Source: Stenotrophomonas sp. NA06056 (GTDB lineage Bacteria; Pseudomonadota; Gammaproteobacteria; Xanthomonadales; Xanthomonadaceae). Taken from it: 64,000 nt of DNA. Below, piece after piece: positions 1-8,971 of this stretch. Where the stretch lies: positions 4,329,501-4,393,500 of the forward strand of contig NZ_CP054931.1 in assembly GCF_013364355.1 (NCBI RefSeq), in the 5' to 3' direction. Numbering within the stretch: the stretch's first letter is position 1; every line of letters begins with the position of its first letter. The translations under genes were made by a program, and so were the position numbers. The notes under the pieces are model-generated. The model did not search any database. It worked only from the letters and a program-made list of their open reading frames with translations, and was not told the origin of the DNA.

Positions 1-1193
1 CCCTGCTGGCGCTGACCCTCGGCGCCTTCGCCATCGGCACCACCGAGTTCGTCATCGTCGGCCTGATCCCGACCATCGCCGCCGACCTGCAGGTCAGCCT
101 GCCGTCGGCCGGCCTGCTGGTCTCCCTGTATGCCCTCGGCGTGGCCGTCGGCGCACCGGTGCTGACCGCACTCACCGGCCGCGTACCGCGCAAGACCCTG
201 CTGGTCGCGCTGATGGTGCTGTTCACCCTCGGCAATGTCATCGCGTGGATGGCACCAGGCTATACCTCGCTGATCGTCGCCCGCATCCTCACCGGCCTGG
301 CCCACGGGGTGTTCTTCTCGATCGGCTCGATCATCGCCACCGCCGTGGTGCCGAAGGAGAAGGCCGCCAGTGCCATCGCCATCATGTTCACCGGCCTGAC
401 CGTGGCGCTGGTGACCGGCGTGCCGCTGGGTACCTTCATCGGCCAGCACCTGGGTTGGCGCGCCACGTTCCTGGCCGTGGCCGGGCTGGGCGTGGTCGCG
501 CTGCTGGGTGCCCTGCTGTTCGTGCCACGCGGCCTGGCGCAGAGCGCACCGGCCACCTTCCGCCAGCAGCTGGGCGTGCTTGCGCAGCCGCGCCTGATGT
601 TGGTCTACGCCATCACCGCACTCGGCTACGGCGGCACCTTCCTGTCCTTCACCTACCTGGCGCCGATCCTGCAGGACGTCACCGGCTTCTCGGCCAACGC
701 GGTCAGCCTGGTCTTGCTGGTGTATGGCGTGTCGGTGGCGATCGGCAACCTGTGGGGCGGCCGCATGGCCGACCGCATGGGCCCGGTGCCCGCGCTGAAG
801 CGCATCTTCGCGCTGCTGGCCATCGTGCTGCTGGTCATGACCTTCACCGCCCACAACACCTGGCTGATGCTGCTGACCGTACTGGCACTGGGCGCAGTGG
901 CATTCGGCAACGTGCCCGGCCTGCAGGTGTATGTGGTCAAGCAGGCACAGCGCTACGCACCGCAGGCCACCGATGTGGCCTCGGGCCTGAACATCGCCGC
1001 GTTCAACATCGGCATCGCGCTGGGTGCGTCGCTGGGCGGCCTGGTGGTCGAGCACATCGGCCTGATGCATACACCGTGGCTGGGTGCATTGGTGGTGGTC
1101 GGCGCGTTTGGACTTACCGTGCTGAGCGGTCGCCTGGACCGTCGCGACGGCATCGATGATACCGCCGAGGGCATCACCGTTGCGGCGCATTGA
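1..1193 (+). CDS. MFS transporter, AraJ/sugar-efflux type (5' end outside window)
   Basis: Inner-membrane major-facilitator exporter, truncated by the window start. Frame 3 is open from the first bases and encodes the typical first helix segment [14 protein letters not shown] of AraJ/Bcr-type efflux carriers, so an internal ATG at 141 is not the true start. Hydrophobic helices alternate with short charged loops through to the stop at 1193. The conserved loop after helix 2 ([11 protein letters not shown]) is visible. Such proteins export sugars, drugs or metabolites by proton antiport; the substrate cannot be told from sequence. dkgB follows 85 bases downstream on the same strand and could be cotranscribed. 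Confidence 0.9.
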   Translation, partial: LLALTLGAFAIGTTEFVIVGLIPTIAADLQVSLPSAGLLVSLYALGVAVGAPVLTALTGRVPRKTLLVALMVLFTLGNVIAWMAPGYTSLIVARILTGLAHGVFFSIGSIIATAVVPKEKAASAIAIMFTGLTVALVTGVPLGTFIGQHLGWRATFLAVAGLGVVALLGALLFVPRGLAQSAPATFRQQLGVLAQPRLMLVYAITALGYGGTFLSFTYLAPILQDVTGFSANAVSLVLLVYGVSVAIGNLWGGRMADRMGPVPALKRIFALLAIVLLVMTFTAHNTWLMLLTVLALGAVAFGNVPGLQVYVVKQAQRYAPQATDVASGLNIAAFNIGIALGASLGGLVVEHIGLMHTPWLGALVVVGAFGLTVLSGRLDRRDGIDDTAEGITVAAH

Positions 1194-1278
1194 TGAGCGC
1201 AATGCACCGTTGCCGGCATGCACACGGCCCCTGCCCTACCCTTTGCAATCACCTCCTTCCCCCGCTTTGGAGTTCCCC

Positions 1279-2088
1279 ATGACTGTCCCCGCTTTCGGCC
1301 TCGGCACCTTCCGTCTGAAAGACCAGACCGTGATCGACTCGGTGCGCAACGCACTGGACGTCGGCTACCGCGCCATCGACACCGCCCAGATCTACGGCAA
1401 CGAAGCCGAGGTCGGCCAGGCCATCGCCGAGTCCGGCGTACCGCGTGACGAGATCTACCTGACCACCAAGGTGTGGATCACCGAGTTCAAGCGCGATGCG
1501 CTGCTGGCAAGCCTGCGCACCAGCCTGGAGAAGCTGCGCACCGACCATGTCGAGCTGGCGTTGATCCACTGGCCGTCGCCGAACGACAAGGTCGACACGC
1601 CGATGGAGGAATACCTGCCGGCGCTGGCCGAAGCCAAGGCACAGGGACTGACCCGCGAGATCGGCATCTCCAACTTCACCATCGCCCAGACCCGCAAGGC
1701 GATTGAAATCCTTGGCGCCGAGGCGATCGCCACCAACCAGATCGAGATCCACCCGTACCTGCAGAACCGTCTGCTGGTGAAGTTCCTGCAGGACAACGGC
1801 ATCCGCATCACCGCGTACATGAGCCTGGCCTATGGCGAAGTGTTGAAAGACCCGGTGATCCAGGCCATTGCTGGCCGTCATCAGGCCACGCCGGCGCAGG
1901 TTGCACTGGCGTGGGCCCTGCAGCAGGGCTTTGCGGTCATTCCGTCGTCGACCAAGCGCGAGAATCTGGCCGGCAACCTGGAAGCGGCGGCGATCCGCCT
2001 GACCGAAGACGACATGGCGCAGATCGCCAAGCTGGACCGTGGCCATCGCCTGGCCAATCCGGAAGGCATTGCGCCGGCCTGGGATTGA
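1279..2088 (+). CDS. dkgB: 2,5-diketo-D-gluconate reductase B (aldo/keto reductase)
   Basis: Cytosolic NADPH-dependent aldo/keto reductase of 269 residues, the usual length of DkgB. It reduces 2,5-diketogluconate and related aldehydes such as methylglyoxal in E. coli. The open frame reaches back to 1156, but the family start [15 protein letters not shown] is at 1279 and matches the E. coli N-terminus closely. The AKR tetrad is visible: D34, Y39 (AIDTAQIY), K64 (LTTKVW) and H97 (LIHWPSP). The C-terminal cofactor segment [11 protein letters not shown] is present. It ends just before a convergent palindrome pair separating it from the alpha/beta hydrolase gene. Confidence 0.93.
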   Translation: MTVPAFGLGTFRLKDQTVIDSVRNALDVGYRAIDTAQIYGNEAEVGQAIAESGVPRDEIYLTTKVWITEFKRDALLASLRTSLEKLRTDHVELALIHWPSPNDKVDTPMEEYLPALAEAKAQGLTREIGISNFTIAQTRKAIEILGAEAIATNQIEIHPYLQNRLLVKFLQDNGIRITAYMSLAYGEVLKDPVIQAIAGRHQATPAQVALAWALQQGFAVIPSSTKRENLAGNLEAAAIRLTEDDMAQIAKLDRGHRLANPEGIAPAWD

Positions 2089-2097
2089 GCAGAAGCC

Positions 2098-2199
2098 GCC
2101 GGGCATGGCCCGGCGCTACCGGTAGGTGCCGACCTTGGTCGGCGCTTACCTCTAGTTGATCGATGAGACACCGTGCCGACCAAGGTCGGCACCTACCAG
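2098..2199. repeat. SMAG/REP palindromes between convergent genes
   Basis: Three short palindromes lie in the 121-base gap between convergent dkgB and the hydrolase gene. The first is GCCGGGCATGGCCCGGC at 2098-2114. The second starts with GTAG at 2122 and folds through GTGCCGAC/GTCGGCGC to 2145. The third, 2173-2196, is nearly the inverse of the second and ends in CTAC. The GTAG terminus is the hallmark of SMAG-type repeats of S. maltophilia. Facing copies could fold into one long hairpin and probably act as a bidirectional terminator; that role is inferred. Confidence 0.8.
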
Positions 2200-2209
2200 A
2201 AGCGTGGGT

Positions 2210-2917
2210 TCAATTCTCGTCCTGCAGCAACCACGTCCGCATCGCCGCACTCACCTCTTCCGGCTTTTCCATCGGCGCCAGATGCCCGCAATCGGGCACC
2301 ACCACCAGCTGCGAATGCGGCACCAGCGCATGCATTTCCTCGCTGACCGCCAGCGGCGTGATGCGGTCGTTCGCACCACAGACGATCAGCAGCGGATCGC
2401 GGTAGCCGGCCAGCACATCGTGACCATCACTGCGCTCCAGCGCGCTCTGCCGCAGGAACACCTCCGCGCCCAGGCGTGCGGTCATGTCACGCACGCGCTG
2501 CACCAGTACGTAGTCGTCCAGCCGCGAGGCGTCGATATAGCTGCGCATCAGCGCATCGCCGAAGCCATGGAACTTGCCCGGCAGGCGCACGCTGGCTCGC
2601 TGGCTGCGGCGCTGTTCGGCGCGTTCGGGGGAGTCGGCATGGATCGAGGTGTCGATCAGGGCCAGCTGCATCACGCGCTCCGGCGCGATGCGCAGGATCT
2701 GCTGCGCGACAAAGCCGCCCAGTGAGAATCCCGCCAGCGCGAAACGCGGGGGCGCCTGCGCCAGCACGTCCTCAGCCACGGCCTGCAGGGTCTCGCCCCG
2801 GGTCTGGTCACCCACGCTGCAGTCGGCGATATCGGCCAGGTCGGCCAGCTGCGCGCGCCAGAGCTCGGCATCGTTGAGCAGGCCGGGGAGGAGGAGCAGG
2901 GGAATACGGTCGGTCAT
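2210..2917 (-). CDS. alpha/beta-fold hydrolase
   Basis: Cytosolic alpha/beta hydrolase of 235 residues. The oxyanion region LLLLPGLLND is near the N-terminus, the nucleophile elbow GFSLGG places the catalytic serine at residue 65, the acid lies in CGANDRITP and the histidine in PDCGHLAPMEKP. The frame continues upstream to 3064, but the ATG at 2917 gives the standard N-terminus directly before the first beta strand. Substrate unknown; the motif set resembles small esterase/lactonase-type members. It stands alone, converging with dkgB and divergent from the DUF4288 gene. Confidence 0.88.
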   Translation of the reverse strand: MTDRIPLLLLPGLLNDAELWRAQLADLADIADCSVGDQTRGETLQAVAEDVLAQAPPRFALAGFSLGGFVAQQILRIAPERVMQLALIDTSIHADSPERAEQRRSQRASVRLPGKFHGFGDALMRSYIDASRLDDYVLVQRVRDMTARLGAEVFLRQSALERSDGHDVLAGYRDPLLIVCGANDRITPLAVSEEMHALVPHSQLVVVPDCGHLAPMEKPEEVSAAMRTWLLQDEN

Positions 2918-3012
2918 GCGGGTATTGTGGCGCTGCGCGGTGAACGCGGCCAGCCACCGGCTGGCCCGGTGTGTTGCGCGACCAGATACCTGCTCCTTCC
3001 GGGAGGGCAACA

Positions 3013-3378
3013 ATGCTGTATTGCGCGCACGCCATCTTCTACTACCTGTACGAGGGCCAAGCATCGTTCCCGGTCCACGAGAATCTGTATCTGCTGGATG
3101 CGCCTGACCCAGCGACCGCGATGCAGGAGTCCGTGTCGCTCGCCCGTGAGTATGAGCAGCGAGGTGATGACAGTCTGCTGGAGATCAGCGGCGTGCGCGC
3201 CGAGTACTGCTTTGCCGGCATCCGCAAGTTGATTGAGGTCGCGCAGGATGATGCTGCCCGTCTGACGCTTCCTGGATCTGGAATCGAAGTTACCTATTCT
3301 GTATTTGAGGTGGAACAATTTGCCGATGTGATGCTCCTTGCCGAGGGCGGCAGGGTGCAGGTCGCGTATCAGGAATAG
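3013..3378 (+). CDS. DUF4288-like small protein
   Basis: Predicted soluble protein of 121 residues starting [11 protein letters not shown]. The start at 3013 is preferred over 2971 because GGGAGG lies a few bases upstream of it. The N-terminal hydrophobic strand, the glutamate-rich middle and the [19 protein letters not shown] segment recall DUF4288 proteins, whose function is unknown. GC content is somewhat lower than in neighbouring genes. The next gene starts 77 bases downstream on the same strand. Confidence 0.65.
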   Translation: MLYCAHAIFYYLYEGQASFPVHENLYLLDAPDPATAMQESVSLAREYEQRGDDSLLEISGVRAEYCFAGIRKLIEVAQDDAARLTLPGSGIEVTYSVFEVEQFADVMLLAEGGRVQVAYQE

Positions 3379-3454
3379 CACTTGCTTAGTACTCTTGCAG
3401 CGCTCCATCCAACCGGGCAGTTCCTTCTCCTCTTCGACAACAGACCAGACACCC

Positions 3455-3835
3455 ATGGCCGATCCCTACAACAGCGGCACTCCCACCACCTCCGCAGCAC
3501 GCTTCGATGATTCGATGGTGACCACCGCCTTCGAGCTGCCCGGCTACCGCATCGCACGCAACCTGGGCGTGGTGCGCGGCATCACCGTGCGCTCGCGCTC
3601 GATCGTGGGCAACTTTCTCGGCGGCATCCAGACGATCTTCGGTGGCAACATCACCATCTACACCGAGTTGTGTGAGCAGGCGCGCGAGGAAACCTACCGC
3701 GACATGGTCAAGCATGCGCGACAGCTGGGTGCCAACGCGGTCATCGGCATGCGCTACGACGCCACCGATGTGATGACCGGCCTGACCGAAGTGCTGTGCT
3801 ATGGCACGGCGGTGGTGGTCGAGCCGCTGCGATAA
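3455..3835 (+). CDS. YbjQ/UPF0145 family protein
   Basis: Protein of 126 residues with the family core: [27 protein letters not shown] is followed by a glycine-rich stretch and then [15 protein letters not shown] near residues 85-100. These features define UPF0145 (YbjQ), which forms a small pentameric beta-sandwich of unknown role. The frame is open from 3338, but the ATG at 3455 gives a family-like N-terminus after a short polar lead. No operon partner is evident. Confidence 0.85.
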   Translation: MADPYNSGTPTTSAARFDDSMVTTAFELPGYRIARNLGVVRGITVRSRSIVGNFLGGIQTIFGGNITIYTELCEQAREETYRDMVKHARQLGANAVIGMRYDATDVMTGLTEVLCYGTAVVVEPLR

Positions 3836-3892
3836 CCTACGAAAATCCTGCCATGATGGATGTCAGGATCTACCGTCCCTGCGAGGCGAGTG

Positions 3893-4252
3893 ATGTCCAG
3901 AGTGCCAGCGATTGTGCTGTTCCTTGGCTTGGCCTGCCCTCCCTCCTCAGGTGGTGCCTCCACCAGGGATGGTCTGGCCGCGCTGCCTGCGGCGGTAAGA
4001 GCCACCATACTGGCTGCGCAGAAGCAGCCCGAATGCGTACGTGTCGTGGAGGCCTACGTCCGGCGTAGCAGGGCTTGGAGTACGACGACGTATCTCGTAG
4101 CCACATCGCCTCCCTTATCCGGCGGTCGCGGTTTTGCCGTGCTGCATCAGGACGATCTTGCAGATCCACTGTCCATGCAGGAACGCAAATCGTTCCATCT
4201 GGAGCTGGATCAGTCGTGCAGCAAGGTTATCGAGGAGTTCTGGTTCCAGTAG
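3893..4252 (+). CDS. small secreted protein of unknown function
   Basis: Predicted exported protein of 119 residues. MSRVPAIVLFLGLACPP looks like a short signal peptide, with possible cleavage around residue 22 (SGGAS). A purine-rich GAGGCGAG precedes the ATG at 3893, better supported than the upstream in-frame start at 3860. The mature part has two cysteines (PECVRVVEAY and DQSCSKVIEE) that could form a disulphide. I do not recognise a domain. Base composition is less GC-rich than in the flanking metabolic genes. Confidence 0.55.
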   Translation: MSRVPAIVLFLGLACPPSSGGASTRDGLAALPAAVRATILAAQKQPECVRVVEAYVRRSRAWSTTTYLVATSPPLSGGRGFAVLHQDDLADPLSMQERKSFHLELDQSCSKVIEEFWFQ

Positions 4253-4283
4253 AAGCACCAATGTGAAATGAACGAGGTGCCGA

Positions 4284-7004
4284 TCACACTGGGACGTCGG
4301 GGACTTCCACCTGCTGCACCGGCAACGTCACCATCATCACCGTCGGGTCGTCCGGATCCAGCTTGGTCTTGAAACCCAGGCTCTGGCACATCGCCAGCAT
4401 GGTGCTGTTTTCGCGAAGCACCTGGCCTTCCACCACATCCAGGCCCAGCCACTTGGCGTACTCGATCATGATCGCCATCAGGCGCCAGCCGATGCCGTGA
4501 CCCTTGAGGTCCGAGCGGATCAGGATGCCGTACTCGCCGCGGTGATAGTCCGCATCGGCATGCAGGCGCACCGCGCCGAGCATCTCGCCGCTGCGCGGTT
4601 CAATGGCCACCAGTGCGATCGAGCGCGCGTAGTCCAGCTGAGTCAGGCGGGCGATGAACTCGTGGCTGAAGTGCTTGACCGACTGGAAGAAGCGCAGGCG
4701 CAGATCCTCATCGCTGACGCGCGAGAAGAATGCGCGGAACAATGCGTCATCTTCCGGCCGCACCGGGCGTACGAAGGCGCGACCGCCATCGGACAGGTCG
4801 ATGGTGCGCTCCCATTCCTTCGGATACGGGAACACGGCGAAGCGGGGATGGCCGCGGCCTTTGTGCAGGATGCGCGACGGCGCGACCGCCACACGTGCGT
4901 CCAGCGCCAGGATGCCCTTGCTGTCCACCAGCAGCGGGTTGATGTCCAGCGTGCGTACTTCGGGAATGTCTGCTGCCAGCTGCGCCAGCTTGACCAGCGC
5001 CAGCGCCAGTGCGCGCTCGTCGGCCGCGGACACATCGCCGTACGCCTTGAGGATGCGCGAGGCCCGGGTCTGGCCGATCAGCTCGTGGGCCAGACGCAGG
5101 TCCAGCGGTGGCAGCGCCAGTGCCTTGTCATTGATCACTTCCACCGCCGTGCCACCACGGCCGACCACGATCACCGGGCCGAACGTGGCGTCGTCGGCGA
5201 TGCCGACGATGAGCTCCCGAGCCTTTGGGCGGACGATGGTGGGCTGCACCAGCAGGCCATCAATGCGCGCGTCCGGCCGCAGTTGTCGCGCACGGGCAAG
5301 GATCGCCTTGGCCGCGCTCTGCACCGCAGGCAGCGTCGCCAGGTTCAGGCGCACGCCATCCACTTCGGATTTGTGCGGAATGTCGGGTGACAGGATCTTC
5401 AGCGCGACGGTCGCACCGCGCTCCAGCAACGGTTGCGCCAAGTCCATCGCCTCGTGCGCGTCACGTGCGTGCATCACCGGCGCAGACGGGATGCCGTAGG
5501 CCTTCAGCAGTTCGTGGGTGGCCAGCGGGTCCAGCCAGCCTTGACCGTTGGCCAGCGCGGCTTCGACCAGCGCGCGTGCGTGCGCGGTGTCCACGCTGAA
5601 GTCCTGCGGCAGGCTGGGCGGCGTTTCCATCAACGCGTTCTGTGCTTCGCGGTAACGCACCAGATGCTGGAAACCGCGCACGGCCTCGGCCTCGGTGGGA
5701 TAGGTCGGCACGCGTGCCGCATTGAGGGTGGCGGTGGCCTGGTCGTCGTTGCCCAGCCACACCGCAAATACCGGCTTGTCGCGGTGATGGCGCGGGCGCA
5801 GGCCAAGCGTTCGGGTCAGCGCCTGCGCGGCGTCGGCCGAGGAGGTGAACGCCGTGGGCACGTTGACCACCATCACCGCATCGTTCTCGTTGTCGGCCAG
5901 CAGCGCCTCGATGGCAGCGGCGTAGCGATCACCATCGGCGTCGACCACGATGTCGACCGGGTTGCTGCGCGACCAGCCCTGCGGCAGTACCGCATCGAGC
6001 TTCTGCACGGTGCTGTCGGACAGCTGCGCCAGCGTGCCCTGCAGGGCAATCAGCTGGTCCACCGCCAGGCGGCCGACGCCGCCGCCGTTGCTGAGGATGG
6101 CCAGGCGGCGCCCAGGGAAGGTACCCAGGCGGCCGAGCGACTCGGCCGCGGTGAACAGTTCGTCCAGCGCGCTCACCCGCAACAGGCCGGCGCGGTTGAA
6201 TGCCGCGCCATAGACATCATCGGCGCGCGCCAGTGCCTGCACGTGGGTATCGGCGCTGCCCGGCTGCACCCGCTCGGCGCGCCCGGACTTCACCACCACC
6301 ACCGGCTTGGCACGCGCCGCGGCACGCGCGGCCGACATGAACTTGCGGGCGTCCTTGATCTGTTCGACGTACAGCAGGATGGCGCGGGTGCGGTAGTCGG
6401 TGGCGAAATAGTCCAGCAGGTCGCCGAAGTCCACGTCCATGGTGTCGCCCAGCGAAACCACGGCGGAAAACCCCACCGAGCGCGCCACGCCCCACTCCAC
6501 CAGGGCGGCAGCGATCGCCGAGGATTCGGAAATCAACGCAAGGTCGCCAGCTTGCGGGAAATGCGCAGCGATGCTGGCATTGAGCCGTGCATGCGGCGCG
6601 ATCACGCCCAGGCAGTGCGGGCCGAGGATGCGCAGGCCATGCGCGCGCGCGGCTGCCTCTACCTGTGCCCACGGCGAACCCGGGCCTTCACCCAGATGCG
6701 CGGTGAGGATGATCGCGGCCTGCACGCCACGTTCGGCGGCGGTGCGTACCACCTGCGGCACGATCGCCGCCGGCGCGGTGATCACCACCAGTTCCGGCAC
6801 CCAGTCCAGATCCTTCAACCGCTTCACCGTGCGGATGCCATCGATCTCGGCGTGGCGCGGGTTGATCCATGCGACCTTGCCGGGGAAGCCGGTGCCACGC
6901 AGGTTGCGCATGACCGCGCGGCCGGCCGAGCGCTCACGCGGGCTGCCGCCGATCACCGCGACCGACTGCGGACGGAACACGGACTGCAGATGGTAGGTAC
7001 TCAT
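4284..7004 (-). CDS. Pat-type protein lysine acetyltransferase (acyl-CoA synthetase-like + GNAT)
   Basis: Cytosolic 906-residue two-domain protein. Residues 1-700 resemble NDP-forming acyl-CoA synthetases: a CoA-binding Rossmann start (SVAVIGGSPRERSAGRAV), a central ligase-like domain and an ATP-grasp-like part (LKILSPDIPHKSEVDGVRLN). The last ~170 residues form a GNAT acetyltransferase with acetyl-CoA loop segment SDLKGHGIGWRLM. This layout is that of Pat/PatZ (YfiQ), which acetylates lysines of metabolic enzymes such as acetyl-CoA synthetase; the synthetase half is usually catalytically dead. Start chosen at 7004 (MSTYHLQSVF), where family similarity begins, rather than 7076. Confidence 0.88.
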   Translation of the reverse strand: MSTYHLQSVFRPQSVAVIGGSPRERSAGRAVMRNLRGTGFPGKVAWINPRHAEIDGIRTVKRLKDLDWVPELVVITAPAAIVPQVVRTAAERGVQAAIILTAHLGEGPGSPWAQVEAAARAHGLRILGPHCLGVIAPHARLNASIAAHFPQAGDLALISESSAIAAALVEWGVARSVGFSAVVSLGDTMDVDFGDLLDYFATDYRTRAILLYVEQIKDARKFMSAARAAARAKPVVVVKSGRAERVQPGSADTHVQALARADDVYGAAFNRAGLLRVSALDELFTAAESLGRLGTFPGRRLAILSNGGGVGRLAVDQLIALQGTLAQLSDSTVQKLDAVLPQGWSRSNPVDIVVDADGDRYAAAIEALLADNENDAVMVVNVPTAFTSSADAAQALTRTLGLRPRHHRDKPVFAVWLGNDDQATATLNAARVPTYPTEAEAVRGFQHLVRYREAQNALMETPPSLPQDFSVDTAHARALVEAALANGQGWLDPLATHELLKAYGIPSAPVMHARDAHEAMDLAQPLLERGATVALKILSPDIPHKSEVDGVRLNLATLPAVQSAAKAILARARQLRPDARIDGLLVQPTIVRPKARELIVGIADDATFGPVIVVGRGGTAVEVINDKALALPPLDLRLAHELIGQTRASRILKAYGDVSAADERALALALVKLAQLAADIPEVRTLDINPLLVDSKGILALDARVAVAPSRILHKGRGHPRFAVFPYPKEWERTIDLSDGGRAFVRPVRPEDDALFRAFFSRVSDEDLRLRFFQSVKHFSHEFIARLTQLDYARSIALVAIEPRSGEMLGAVRLHADADYHRGEYGILIRSDLKGHGIGWRLMAIMIEYAKWLGLDVVEGQVLRENSTMLAMCQSLGFKTKLDPDDPTVMMVTLPVQQVEVPDVPV

Positions 7005-7066
7005 GTGCCTACGGTACACGCACCGGCGCTGCGGCGGCATGATCATGCGCAGGAACCTGGCACCGC

Positions 7067-7248
7067 ATCCACGCATGGCGTGGATCTACTACGCCGGCCA
7101 GGACCAGTAGATCCACGCCATGCGTGGATGAACGCCCTCCCTTGCAGTAGATCCACCCCACGCGTGGATGGACGCCCCCCTTGCAGTAGATCCACCCCAT
7201 GCGTGGATGGACGCCCTCCCTTGCAGTAGATCCACGCCATGCGTGGAT
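7067..7248. repeat. array of five SMAG/REP palindromes
   Basis: Five copies of a 23-base GTAG-ended palindrome whose arms are ATCCACGC and GCGTGGAT lie between the Pat gene and mgtE: 7067-7089 (inverted), 7107-7129, 7147-7169, 7186-7208 and 7226-7248. Copies 2-5 repeat every 39-40 bases with a near-identical spacer (CGCCCTCCCTTGCA). Copies 3 and 4 carry single changes in the arm. The first two face each other. This is a classic short REP array; a role in termination or mRNA end protection is inferred. Confidence 0.9.
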
Positions 7249-7258
7249 GACGCCCCCG

Positions 7259-8629
7259 TTACAACAGGGTTCCGTGCAGGATCATCGCGGCGATGCTGAA
7301 ATAGATCACCAGGCCGGTCACATCCACCAGGGTGGCCACGAACGGGGCCGAGGCGCTGGCCGGGTCGAAACCCAACCGCTTGAGGATGAAGGGCAGCATC
7401 GAGCCGGACAGCGAACCGAAGGTGACGATGCCCACCAGCGCGGCGCCGATGGTGATCGCCAGCAGGATCCAGTGCTCGCCGTAGTCATGGAAGCCACCAA
7501 GCTGCCAGATCACGATGCGGACGATGGCCAGGCAACCGAGGATGGCACCGAGCACCATGCCGGTGGGTACTTCGCGCAGCGCGACTTTCCACCAATCACG
7601 CAGGCGCAGCTCGCGCAGGGCCAGGCTGCGGATCAGCAGAGAGGTGGCCTGCGAACCTGAGTTACCGCCCGAACTCATGATCAACGGAATGAACAGGGTC
7701 AGCACCACGGCGCGTGCCAGTTCGTCCTCATAGTGCTGCATCGCGCTGGCGGTCAGCATCTCGCCCACGAACAGCACGCTCAACCAGCCGGCGCGCTTGC
7801 GCAGCATCTCGAAGAAGCCGATCTGCATGTACGGCTTGTCCAGTGCTTCCATGCCGCCGAACTTGTGCGCGTCCTCGGTCGACTCTTCAATCAGTGCATC
7901 GAGGATGTCATCGACGGTGACGATGCCGAGCATGTGCTGCTGTGCGTCCACCACCGGGATTGCCAGCAGGTCGTGGCGACGGATCAGCCGTGCCACGTCT
8001 TCCTGGTCCATCTGCGCATCCACCATCACCGGCGGATTGACCTGGGCCACGTCCAGGATCGATTCCTCCGGCAGGCCGGTGATCAGCCGTCGCATGGTCA
8101 CCACCTGCTGCAACCGCTGGTTGGCCGGGTCGAGGACATAGATCGCATACACGGTCTCGCGGGTGCGCTCGACCTGGCGGATGTGCTGCAGGGTCTGGGC
8201 CACGGTCCAGGTGGCGGGTACGGCGACGAACTCGGTGGTCATCAGCGCACCGGCGGTGTTCGGCGGGTAGCTCAGCAGCTTCTGGATGGTCTGCCGGGCT
8301 TCGTTGCCCAGCAGCGGAATCAGCCGTGCACGTTCTTCTTCATCCAGTTCGTGGACGATGTCGGTGGCACGGTCGTCGGCCATCAACCCCAGCAGCGCGG
8401 CGGCGCGTGCCGGCGGCAGCGCGGCAACCAGTTCGCCACTGCGGTGCAGCTCCGGCGCCTCCAGCATCTTCACTGCACGCGGCAACGACAGCGCGGCCAG
8501 CGTCTCGGCGGCGCGCTCCAGTTCGAGCGTGTTGAGGAATTCCACCGCGTCGGCGGTGTTGTAGTTCGCCAGCGGTGCCGACAATGCTGCGGCATCGGCC
8601 ACCGGACGCAGCAATTGCTTCTGGTTCAT
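7259..8629 (-). CDS. mgtE: magnesium transporter MgtE
   Basis: Inner-membrane Mg2+ channel/transporter of 456 residues, typical MgtE length. The order of domains is visible: an N-terminal helical MgtE_N domain (to about residue 125), a CBS pair (LPPNTAGALMTTEF-like start to about 260), then five hydrophobic helices from about 285 with the conserved segment GGNSGSQATSL in the pore helix. MgtE is gated by Mg2+ bound to the cytosolic domains. The ATG at 8629 follows a weak AAGGCG. It stands alone between a REP array and a long gap. Confidence 0.94.
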   Translation of the reverse strand: MNQKQLLRPVADAAALSAPLANYNTADAVEFLNTLELERAAETLAALSLPRAVKMLEAPELHRSGELVAALPPARAAALLGLMADDRATDIVHELDEEERARLIPLLGNEARQTIQKLLSYPPNTAGALMTTEFVAVPATWTVAQTLQHIRQVERTRETVYAIYVLDPANQRLQQVVTMRRLITGLPEESILDVAQVNPPVMVDAQMDQEDVARLIRRHDLLAIPVVDAQQHMLGIVTVDDILDALIEESTEDAHKFGGMEALDKPYMQIGFFEMLRKRAGWLSVLFVGEMLTASAMQHYEDELARAVVLTLFIPLIMSSGGNSGSQATSLLIRSLALRELRLRDWWKVALREVPTGMVLGAILGCLAIVRIVIWQLGGFHDYGEHWILLAITIGAALVGIVTFGSLSGSMLPFILKRLGFDPASASAPFVATLVDVTGLVIYFSIAAMILHGTLL

Positions 8630-8971
8630 GGTGATTCGCCTTCATGGGGTGCGACATCGCGCAACGCCAACGCAGGCAAACCGTCCCGATGTCAGGCGGT
8701 GGCCATCGCTGGCGTCGACCGAGGTCGACTTCTACTGTCGCTGGACATGGGTTGGGGACTCCGGAAGGGTGTACTGACGGACACGCCGGCAGCGGCGGGC
8801 AGTCTGGACCTGCGGTCGGTGCAGGTCAACCCGCCCGCGGTGACCGGGCAACGGGCCGGCTGCCGTTCTCGTGCGTACACAGCCGCGCGCGCATAATGGC
8901 GAGGTGGCATCCGCCGCGCTTCCCCCCGCCGAACGGACGCACAGCCGGCCTGACAATGACCAGGTATTCCC
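8630..8971. other. 342-base gap between divergent mgtE and the Kef-type antiporter gene
   Basis: No convincing gene here. It must contain the two divergent promoters, but no clear -35/-10 pair stands out. One isolated GTAG-type palindrome, read on the minus strand as GTAGAAGTCGACCTCGGTCGAC cut to its core GTCGACCTCGGTCGAC, lies at 8714-8735. Open frames across the gap are high-GC shadows without ribosome sites. I see no structured Mg2+ riboswitch that I can support. Confidence 0.6.

Noticed and set aside
5433..7229. A 598-codon plus-strand gene
   Set aside because: Antisense shadow of the acetyltransferase gene; His/Arg/Gln-rich translation without motifs.
7067..7248. CRISPR array
   Set aside because: Repeats are 23-base palindromes with near-identical spacers and GTAG ends, without cas genes; this is a REP array.
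8630..8971. Mg2+-sensing riboswitch upstream of mgtE
   Set aside because: No M-box-like or ykoK-like conserved core could be recognised in the leader.
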